Made by a program: the position numbers and the translations under genes. This document shows, piece by piece, positions 22,022 to 32,500 of a stretch of DNA of 64,000 nt; the first letter of the stretch is position 1; the number at the start of each line of letters is the position of its first letter. The notes below the pieces were generated by a model. That model was given only the letters and a program-made list of their open reading frames with translations, was not told the origin of the DNA and did no database searches. Source of the DNA: Linnemannia schmuckeri (lineage: Eukaryota > Mortierellomycota > Mortierellomycetes > Mortierellales > Mortierellaceae); NCBI GenBank assembly GCA_029449235.1, contig JANATG010000018.1:868001-932000 (forward strand). Direction: 5' to 3'.

Positions 22022-24349
22022 ATGAAGACTTCTTTCGCCATCGCGGTGATCCTCGGGTATGTAAAAGTTTTCCATAAGCCTTGTCATTGTTTCTTTTGAC
22101 GCGCCCTCCCCTACACATTATAAATCTGACCGTCTCACTTCCATCTTCACCTCACGTACTTTTATCCTTGTAGGACTGCTTTTCTAGCTGCTGCCCCTAT
22201 TGTCACCTCTCTTCCGCCTCCTCAAGTCCCAATGAATGCTCCTGAGCTGCCTGTCCAGCGCCTTTTCGCTTCAAGTATCTTCCAAGGCGACGATGTCCAG
22301 CCGCTTCTCCGCAGCATCGCCTCAGGTCTGAACCAAGGATACCCGGATGGATGGGAGCGCTTTACTCGTACTCCTGTCAGTAGCGGATCGTCGAGCATCG
22401 AGATGGTCACGGCGGATAATCTCAAGTCAGCCATGCAAAACTGGGGTCTTGACGGAGGCGTCCTTGACCAGGCTTACGACCGCGTCCATACAGCCATTGA
22501 ACTTGCAGTCAGCGAGGCTGTCTATTTTGCTCAGGGGTTCTCGTACAACTGGGCGCCCTGCCAAGGCGGCGGCGATCACCCCGCATGTCTGTCGACCCTC
22601 ATAGTCGTAGTCAAGGTGCCAGATGCGATCGGCGACGACGATGCTTGGAAAGCCGAGGTTGGACACATTTACATCTCTACGGTCGCCGAGACGCTACAGC
22701 AGTGGGTCCCCTGGCACAGATGCCACAATTGCTGGTTCAAGAGATGTTGTCACGATGGCGCGGATCCGAGAAATCTTGAAACATGGGAGCTTGAGGCGGT
22801 CAAGATCATGATGTCCACCTTTCAGGCTGATTGGGCTTTAAAACATCCTCCAGGGTACCCTGCAGAAATGTCCTTCGCCAGGACCAACGTTTCTCCTTCT
22901 CGGTCTTTGGCTGCTCCTTCGCCTCCTCTTTGGCCAGGTCGGTTTGACAACCTGTTGCGACTCTTCCTTGGCAACCCGGTCGAGAATAGTGATGTGAACA
23001 AGACCTACCGTGGAGGATTGCTCGCCGCTGTCCAGAACGCAACACTCTCTCACCGTCAAGGCTTCCACAACATGGAACTGAGTGTGCGCGAACAAGGTGT
23101 TGTTCCCGTGGTGGAAGACATGCTGTCGAGCTGCTTCAGCAAAGCAGGCATCCAGGAGTCGATCGAGAAATGGTGGAGACGCGCCTACGTCAAGGACCAG
23201 ACCGATCCTATTTCTCTCGAGTGCGAGTTTGCCGCTCAGAGAAAGGTGTCAGTCATTCCCGCAAGAACCGGATGCGCCGCCAGCTCCAATGTCGCTGTCG
23301 ATACCTCCTACTTCTGGGTACTGATCGCGCCGCGTGAGGGTCTCTTTGACATCCTGTTCATGGAGGGTGAGGTCAGTGTTACATTCGACGATTGCATTCC
23401 CATCAAGGATGACGATCAAGAAGGCGACGGTGAAGTCCGTACGACTTATGTTCTTTTTGATGACCAAGAGTCATCCGGTTGCATGGTGCGGTGGGCTAAT
23501 GTCGACCCCAGTAACGGTTCGTTCCGCTCTGTCCAATACTTGGCGGAGTGGGCAGCATACCCCAGCTATTTCACCAAGGTTGTTCTGGACTTTTTACGCC
23601 TTGCTTCCGCGTCGTCGTACCTTAAGGTCCCTATCTACGACAAGCGTCCTTCCTTCTTGCAGCAGTACCAAGTCCCCAACACTACTACCACGGCATCACT
23701 GACGTCAAGCCTCTCCTTTGATGTCCTGATGGTCTCGATCGGTAAATTTGCCGACACCTGGTCAAAGCTTGCCAACGCGATCGGGTCCAGTTCTGTCACG
23801 ACTATCCAACGACGCATCTGTCTCGGCTTTGATGCGCTCGATTACAAGGCGTCGACGGGTGTGATGCAAGGGGTCTCGTCCAAGAACATGGCGTCCCTTG
23901 TCGAGGATGTGGTCGACTTCGAAGAACTTCCTCGTCGGGAGGACATCAGGCGCCTCATGTCTGGCGTCAAGTACTCGACCAACTTTACCTGAATGGCCGA
24001 GTCGATGACGTTCACCAACCCCGAGGGCGAGCAGTCGTACTTCTTCTTTGCAAAATACGGAGATGCTTTGACAGACATGGCGGATGTGGTGTATAGTTCG
24101 ATCAAGAGCAAGTTTGTCATCGCCAAGGATATGCTGATTGTCCATCGTCAAGAGAGTTCGCTTTTCGGATTGGATAGAAGTGACGAGATGTCGATCGAGT
24201 ATGTACCGCATACGTTGACGCTGAATGACACGTTGATTCTAGAGATGTTCTGGGAGATGATTGCGTTCCACCAGTTGGCGATTAGTCTTGGAGGTGATCC
24301 GCCCAAGTACCCGGATCTGAGTGGACTTTGCGACCGGTCTATTCCCTAA
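22022..24349 (+). pseudogene. Secreted-family copy C with premature TGA
   Basis: Third tandem copy. Exons 22022-22056 (MKTSFAIAVILG) and 22174-24349 join in phase 2 and keep one frame of 737 codons, including the terminal stop. It is interrupted only by TGA at 23990-23992 (codon 618). At this position A and B read TGG in the block YSTNFTWMAESMTF, so this is a single G-to-A nonsense change. Everything after it stays open and conserved to the normal stop at 24349 (ends GLCDRSIP). The signal peptide, the CHNCWFKRCCHD motif and all N-terminal blocks are intact. The truncated 617-residue product would lack the conserved C-terminal domain. The lack of further damage implies a recent event, a polymorphism, a sequencing error, or less likely readthrough. 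Confidence 0.8.
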
Positions 24350-24709
24350 TGACATATGTCTTCTTGTTTAGGTCGTCGTTTTGCTTCCCCTATCACCTTT
24401 TTTTTTGTTTTTGTCTTCGTTCTGCCTTTCTTTTTGAAAGAAATAAATTTGGTGGCGCCTGTTTCTGGTACACGTGACATGACTTTAAAAAAAAGGAATG
24501 GAAAGAACACAGCTCGAAAACGAGGGATGCCGCCATTGGTTTCGTCTATTTTGGCGTATTTTGGCGGGTCGGGTGGCGCCTTGGTGGTGGGGATGATGGA
24601 AGAACAAATGGGTGGAAGACGGTTTATTTTTGTATTGTGGCAGTTTCTCCCCATGGTTTGGTTGTTGTGAAGTGCTGTCGGTATTGTTAGAGCGCCCATC
24701 GAAGCTGGT

Positions 24710-24744
<35 letters not shown>

Positions 24745-24821
24745 GTTTGCCAGACACACGACTTGGTATATTCATCTGTCATGTCGATTGCAAGTAGGAA
24801 CAAAAGGGAGAACCTGATGCT

Positions 24822-24855
<34 letters not shown>

Positions 24856-27800
24856 GTTTTCCGTTATTGTTGCGTGCTTGTTGAGCGGAGAAAGAAAAGG
24901 AATGGGGGTGTGGGCAGGCTGATGATCAAGAGTCAGCTTCTCGTTGGCTTGCTGGAAGAGCTTTTCCACGAGGGCTGCGTATCTCTCGCCATTATTGTTT
25001 TCCTTTCTTGTTTTGAACGGCGGAGTGTTGTGAACAAAGAAAAAAAAGTGAGCGAAATAAATGTGATAGAAGTGAGGGCGAAAGATGTAGGGAAAAGTAA
25101 AAAAGAGGTCGCTGAGGGTAACAAATTCAGGTACTAGTAGTTGGATACAGGGGTCGGGAAAAGAGAGGAAAAGAGGAATGTTCTTCATGAAGTTGAGCTG
25201 GATTTGCAAATACGATTAGTGTTTGTCTTCTTTAAATGCAAATCGGAACCAGGTTGGAAGCGTTTTATTTTCCTGTATTTCTCTTGAAGGGGATTCAATT
25301 CTATTTTATGATTTTCTCCGACGGATGAAGATCTCAGGGTTCCGTGTCCAAGAGAAAAGGAGGGAGAGGGAGAGAACACGACAGAAGAGGGGATTTGTGT
25401 GTGGTTGTAATTATTCTTGGGAACGCGATGTCTTTGGTTGCTATTTGAGAACGTTTTTTTCCTCACTTTGCTTTCATTTGTCTTTGTCTTTGTCTATGCT
25501 TGGGTAGCAATGAAAGCTGGAAGGCAAGTGAGAGAGGATGTACAAATGCAGCAGCCCCAGCGCAATAAGAGAAACATGGCAGTAATTAGAATGGCACATG
25601 GACACAAACAAAAAAAGTAAACAAACAAACATTGGGTACAGGCAGAGGAGGTAGGTAGGTACTCATTTGACGAGAGAAGTACCGTCGTAGTGCTCAATCT
25701 CAAGAACGAGGTGATCGTTCTGCTCACCTCTTTCTCTCTTCTCTCCCTCTCTCTCTCTTTAATAATTTATCTGTTTGTCTGTTGGTCGTTCCTGCTGTTG
25801 CTTTGCTTTCTAGGTTGTTATCCTCTTCGTATTTGAACATTCAATTGTGTTTGTTTTCCTTTCATTGTCGAAAGGAAGAGACGAAGGGTACATGTACCCT
25901 TAGGCAAGTAGCATGAATAATCAGCCATGTTTCGCTGACAGCAAGGGTAGGGCTCGAACTCCGTTCCTGCATTAGTGTCAAGGTCTCGGAATGGTAATAA
26001 GGGATGATGTTCTCGCATGCTTTACTTTTGTTCACGTATGTTGTGTTGCACCTTTTTTCTTTATGTTCTCAATGAACTTGTAGGCTCTCGTTAGCACAAT
26101 CCACTTCTGTCACCCACTTCTATGTATCGACTTAGTACATGCCTACCCAGCAAGCCAAAAAGATGGGAAAAAGAAGAAAAAAGCTAATTGAAACTGCAAC
26201 AAATGCAATTATCATAAAAAAGTTTCTTTCTTAGCTCAGTGGAAGCGGCGACGAGAACGGTCCCACTTGCGAAAGTAACCTTTTTTGTAGTTTTCTATTG
26301 TCTTTTTGTTCCTACCTTAAAGTCATCGGAAGAACAAAAGTACATCCCCAGGAAGAAAACAAAACAGAAAAGAAAATGGTGAGCAGTGATGCTAGCGCGA
26401 ATGCTAGCGAAATGAGAGAGGAGAGAAGGAAGGATTGAATGGGAAAAAAAGTCAAACCTCAATGGATTTCATAGCTAATCTTTGTCTTCATTGTTAAAGT
26501 TGACTGATGTCCGTGGACAAAAAACTGAAAAGAGAAGAGTTGAAAACCTGTTGTTATGGTAAAGAGAGGAGTGGTCATTGGTTGTTGTTGATTGTTTACA
26601 TTCATTTTTTTTTCCATGCGAAGAGCTCATTACAATCGCTTAGCTCTTTTTATTATGGATGCGTTCGTGTAAATGTTTGTTTGTTTTGGTGAGGAAGAGA
26701 GGGAGGAATGATGAAACAGTTAACGAAAAGGACTAAGAAAATAAATAGCCGTTGGGGATACAAAATAAATGACCGAGATAGATATGTTCATGTAATTGTC
26801 ACTGCAATGCAGTGATGAATTAACGCCCAATCGATCGCATCGATGCAATTTTCATCCAACTATGGTGATTACGAAACGAAGGTCAGGAAGGAACTGAAAG
26901 TAGGACTGTTGCGGGCTGCCTGGCTATGCTCTAGAAAGTGATCCTGCGCTCAGTAACGTTTATTTTATTCAGGAGAAAATGTGTGCCTAAGAGGAAAGGG
27001 AGACAGAGCGCAGGGGTTGAAGGTAATGTGTGGTGATAGATGGTGGTGATGTGGAATTGGATCTGCATCTTGGTGTAGGGGGACGGGTTGCATCAATGAC
27101 AATTAGAAACAAAAGAGGGGTTGTTGTGCATACATGTGCTCTTTGCGCTTTTACTTTTACAACGGCCTAAGTTTCTTGCTAGGACGTTATATACGTCTCA
27201 CCCCCTTGTAAAGGTATGACCTATTCCGTGTTCACTTTCTTGAAAGGTACAAAAGAGATAAAGAGACAGAATTGAAAGTGACAAAAAGAAAGGCAAAGCA
27301 CAAAGTAAGAAAATAAAGGACTTTCTTGTTTCTTTTGTTGCGTTTTCAAACCAGCGCTCAATTAGAGAAAGAGAGACGAAGTGCTCTCAGGAACATTCAT
27401 TCATGCCCAGGCAACGAGCTCTATCGAGACTAGCTCCACTACCCACTTGTGGAAAACAAGAAGGAAGAACATTAAACAGCTTTTCGAATATCTTTTTGTG
27501 GTTGTCGTTATTATTGATGATTGTTTGTGAGTAAAAGTGGGATGTGGTGAGTGGTTCTCTTCAATTTTTTTTTGCGGGTTACAAAGGAGCAAAAAAGACG
27601 AAGAGAATAAAAAAAAACAAGAAAGGAAGATTTCAAAAGCTCTCAAAGTCCTCGACAGACAGCGACAACAACAGCAATAGCGACCATCAAGGTGGAGGGT
27701 GGAACATGAACCTAGTGAACATGAACATAATGAACAAGGAAGGACAACAGTAAGAACAAGAGGCAGGCTCTCGTTTTTATTTTTTCTTCGACCCCCTAAT

Positions 27801-27960
27801 AAAGTTGGACACTCACTCACACAACCATAAGAGAAATAAAAAAGAATGGCCAGGCTGCTGGGTGCCGAGGCATTGTCTACAATGCCATGTATACCATGCC
27901 ATGGCATGGCACACCATCACCATTGTAACAAGAATATCAGCAAAGACTGAGAGAGAGCAA
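24350..27960. other. Gene-free region
   Basis: About 3.6 kb without a supportable gene. It has T tracts near 24.7-24.9 kb and purine/pyrimidine strand bias. Frames here (for example 27401-27907) are low-complexity Ser/Cys/Leu translations with no domain. A TTAGCTCAGTGGAAGCG stretch near 26233 resembles a tRNA A box but no B box follows. A perfect palindrome CATGCCATGGCATG lies near 27894. Confidence 0.55.
24714..24854 (+). repeat. Two T30 tracts in direct repeat
   Basis: Runs of 30 T at 24714-24743 and 24825-24854. Both are preceded by TG(G/A)TGCTCT and followed by GGTTT(G/T)CC, so tract plus flanks appear locally duplicated. Confidence 0.8.
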
Positions 27961-29584
27961 ATGGGGATGAGAGAGAAAGAGAGGTGAAAGAGAAATCGAG
28001 GCAGAGAGACACAAGGGGGATAGGATTGACATCGACCACGTTTTTTGTCCTCGCTCTCTCTGTTCCGTTCTACTACCAGCAATATGCCGTTCCAGTCCCC
28101 TCTTTATGTGTGTTTGCGTGATTTTCATCCTTGGTGCATTATCATCATTATCCCTCTTCAACCTCATCCCTACCTCATCCCTCCCTTCCTTCTCCCTTTT
28201 CCGTTCTCCTCTTCACCCTTCTTCCCTCTTCTCTCCTCCTATTCCTCTTCGCCCTACCTCTTCCCTCCTTCACTTCACTTCCCTTCTCCCTTCATCCCTC
28301 CTCCCCATCGCCCTCCATCGCCCTCCATCGGCTCTCATCCCTTTTCTCTTTTTCATTCTCGTCTTCCTCTTCTTTCCACCACCTCATAACCTCATCGCAC
28401 GCACTCTCTGCCCCTCCTCTCTTTCACTTACTCTCTCCTACCATTGACGACTCATCCACTCCCAGCCTTGTCCAACACAGGTATTGCATTCTCTCTTTAC
28501 ATTCACCACTCGCACCATACCTACACCTTGCACCTCAAGCCAACACTACTCAGCTCAGCGCCTCTCTCCTACCTGTCTCTTTGTTTCAACCTGTGGATTA
28601 TCTTCTCCTCCCTCTTCCCTCATCCTCTTTCCTTCCCCCTGCGTTTCTGTTCAATGCGTATGGGTCATTTATGTTTTTCTATGCGTCGAAGAGACGGTGC
28701 AAAGTGCACCTCCTCTCACCTTCTACATCTTACCTTTCGACACCCCTTCCCTGGCTTCTCTCAATGGTTTACTACCTTTTGTCTATCCTTTCCCCCTTTT
28801 ACACATAGTCTCGTTAGTCTTCCTCTGTTTGGTTGTTTTTGTGCGCCCCCTCGTCCTTCTCCGTCTCCTTTTTTTCCCCTTTGGGCCTATGCTCCCGTTC
28901 TCGAGTCCACGTCTGGGTCTATGTTTGGGCGGCAAAAAAAAAAAAAAAAAAAAAGAAAAGACCCCTCACAGCCTAGCATGCCTTGCTTTCTCGTTAACTG
29001 ACGAAACACTTTTCGAGATTCCCAACTCGATTCTGTTCGGCTTCGTTGATTGCTGCTTTTGTTTTTAGTTGTTGTAGCCTGAATGTCGTTTCATCTCGCG
29101 TCTCTGCCCTGTTGTTACTGCATCTCTCACTCCTTCACACATCTGCAAACCGCATCTCCTTCCAGTCTATCTCTCTCCCTATCCTCAAGTGATGTGCTCT
29201 TTGTTTGTAACTCATACACGCAAACACACCTAACAGCCATTGTACCACCTGCACCACACCGCTCAATGCTTATTAGCGTACTTTCTTCTGACTCTTACTC
29301 TTTCTCACTCTCGTCTCCTATTTTGTTTTTGTTGGCTCTTTGCGTAACCCTACTCAACCTAGTAGACATTGACAAAACGGACAGATCCAATAGAGAGACG
29401 TGCCTGCTCCACAATCCCCGACCTGTGCAGACACTCGACCACGCCCAACCTTCCCTTCCCTCCCTTTTTTCTCTCTCTCTTTCTCTCATTCTCTTTCCTT
29501 CCCCCCTCTCTTTTTCATCCAGACCAATTCAAGTGAGTGAGTTAGTGCTCTCAACCCTGGATAGATTGACGACCACGCTTGACC
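27961..29584. other. Long pyrimidine-rich leader/promoter of the 29.6-kb gene
   Basis: From about 28080 to 29560 the plus strand is strongly C/T-rich, giving artificial Ser/Leu/Pro/Phe frames in all three phases with no consistent coding frame. An A22 run interrupts it near 28934. It probably comprises promoter and 5' UTR, possibly with a leader intron. No conserved protein is encoded. Confidence 0.55.
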
Positions 29585-32500
29585 ATGTCAGAAAAGCGTA
29601 AAGGTAAGAAATCATCCATAATTACACACTCAGATTAGCATACTGTCTAATAAGCACTTTTTCGAACCCGACCGCTGCGAGGTTGTCGATTCGGTTCTGA
29701 TCAACAGTCGCCTAAAATAATTTCCGGCGTAGCCGTGGTTGAAGCGCCTTTTTCTTAATTGGACGCGTCCAGTCTATCATCAATCCTTAACTGACCACTT
29801 TTCATCCATCACTTCATGCATTCTGTGTATTACTTGCACAGAGGTGCGCTATATCGCCCAAAAATTTGCAAATGCCATCTTGGCAGACGCATCCTCCTAT
29901 ATCATCTCCACAGACGGTCTGCAGGCCCTCAATGCTTTCCTTGACGAACTCCTCTTCATCCTCGTCGATACCGCAAAGGGACTTGAGACCACCAGGATCA
30001 AGTCCGCCGTCTACCAAATATTCCCCACAGCCCTTGGAAAAAACGCCATTGTCGAAGCAGAGCTGGAAGCCAAGAGCTACATCGACGGGGGAGGCAAAGA
30101 CACCAGCAACCATCTCGGAAACTCAGGCCAGTCAGCAACATCTTCCTTATTCAACGCAGACTCGGACGAAACTCGCGTGGAGCAGGTCTTTGAACAATTC
30201 CGCACAAAATGCCAGTACTACAGTAAACTGGGCGAACGTCTCGGATCACCAGCAGGGAACCCCAACAATGCGATTGTCGTGCCAACCTTGATCGCCATCT
30301 ATGTCACCGCTGTGCTAGAGCACATTGCAGAGTATGTGCTGCAAATCGCCTCGACCATTGCCGATCGCCAAGACCACGCCGACATGGTGACAGTTCGCGA
30401 GATTTATGTTGCTCTGTTGGAAGACCGTCAGATCGAGCATACCTTCGAAATCATGATTCTCAAGACTCAACTTCAGAAGCGATTTCGCCATTCTCTCATC
30501 ATGCCTGGAACAGGTCCACGGCGTAAGTATCAGTACCACACGATCTTAGTTCTTGTGTGTTCATGTATTTTTGAAGTACCTGTCCCCCGAGTGTGTGACG
30601 CTCGCTATACTATGGGTTGCGAAATGAGCCCATGGCTCTAAGACAGGGAGCTAACTATTGTGCTGTTCTATTTTCTTTCAATAGCGGAGGAGCAGCAACC
30701 AGCAACTGTCAAGCGTTCAGGAAGTTGGGGCAAGCAGCTGCGATTGGGAAATGCCGATAAACCCAAGTTGGATGTTCAACTTCCCACCGATTTCGAAGAA
30801 GATGATACCCCAATCGACCCAAATCGTCCCCAGTTCGGTGACTGGGATGAACCACCAGTACGATTCCCCTCACGTTTATGTGCTGCATCTGTCTTCCCAC
30901 AGCGAGCGTGGACGATGCCTTGTATCTAATAACTGTACGTCTTTTTTCTGAACAAATAGGATGAAGAAAACAAGGCAAAGAAGAAGAGCGATTTCGAGAT
31001 GTTATTCAGTTCTGGTGAGACCATGAAGGTCTCGTTGACACCCAACCGCCTTCGCACTATTGAGGTGCATCGCAAGGCTGGAGGAGCTGGTGGTGCTATG
31101 GCTACTCGTTCAAACTCGCGGGCTGCCTCTGTGATTGGTGGCAAGGAGGGCAAGTCGCACGGTCGTCGTCCTAGTCATGGCGCCACTGCAGCAGCAGCCG
31201 CTGCCGCCAATGCTAATGGCCCTCCAGCTATTGGAGCACGCAAGAGCAGTCAAGCACCAACGGCAGTCGATACCCATGCACAACTTCCTGTCCCAGCAAC
31301 ACCTAGCGTACCTGCCATCCCAGCCAATTTTGGAGTGTCTCAGCCTATTTTGAAGAAACAAGGCCAGCATGGCGCTACTCCGGATGTGCCGCCACTATCG
31401 CCCATGCAAAACATGCAACTCCGTCAACAGCAACAACAGCAACAGCAGCAGCAACAGCCAGTCAAGGGCCAACAGTCATCCGAGTACCATGGTCCTGGTA
31501 TTGCCAATAAATCATCTGGCACTCAGATGGAGGATGGACGCGCCTCTACGTCGACCTTTGAATCTCAGCTCACTTTGTCAACTGCAGGCGCCTCTAGCAT
31601 GGCCCCTCTCTCACCAGTCACCTCCAGGAGCCCCGTTTCGCCTACTGGAAGCATAAAGACGCCCGCCCAGGCTACCAACGACTTGGTCAACCTTATTGGC
31701 GGTAACTCGCCACAGTCCGTGTTCTCGGAGCACGGCGAACCTCCAATGTCCCCCATATTCGAGGCCGGCCAAGCGAAGAAGGAAAACCCGATCAAGAGCT
31801 TTATGGGTCGTTTGGGTCGCAACTCTGTCCAGAGAACATCCATGGACAGCAATATCAGCAACCCTTCTCCTTCGCCAACATCCATTCGCAGTTTTAATGG
31901 AAGTGCAGCTGCATCTGGATCAACTTCTGGATCGACGCACGGGAGCGTCAGCAGTGGCCACTCTGGACAAACCTCCGTTACGACAGCGCCCTATCCGAGC
32001 ACGGGACAGAACGTGTATGATCAACCTCCATTGTCACCCAGTAGGCCTTCCCCCATCGATCAACGCCAAAACATGGGCTTCCCTATGCCACCAGACAGCT
32101 CGTCTGCCAACAAGAAGCCCTCCTCTGGTGCGTACAACAAACCCCCTCCAGGCATTCCCACGCCACTCAACATGGTTGCCGCTCACCCCAACAACTTTGC
32201 CGTCTCTTCTGCAGCAATGCACCACCAGCAGCAAAAGCCTATGAGCCCCGATTTAGGTGGCTTCCCCATCCCCTCGCGTAATGCCTCACTGAACCACGAC
32301 TTGACTTCACCCACGAAGACGACTTTCACAAACAGCTATGACACACGCACTGGACTTGAGGCTGGTCTTCCTCGTCCCCTTTCGCCCCGTCCCCTTTCTC
32401 CTCGACCTGCTTCTCCTCGGTCAAACTCACCCCGCCCCAGCTCACCATTGCAGTCTCCCCAAACCCACAACCCCCACCCACTCCGCAACAATTCTTTGGA

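Noticed and set aside
26230..26290. tRNA A-box-like TTAGCTCAGTGGAAGCG
   Set aside because: No B box (GGTTCGANTCC) within the following 60 bp and no acceptor stem.
28131..29068. Overlapping Ser/Leu/Phe-rich plus-strand frames of 185-225 residues
   Set aside because: All three phases are open because the DNA is C/T-rich; no domain, no preferred frame.
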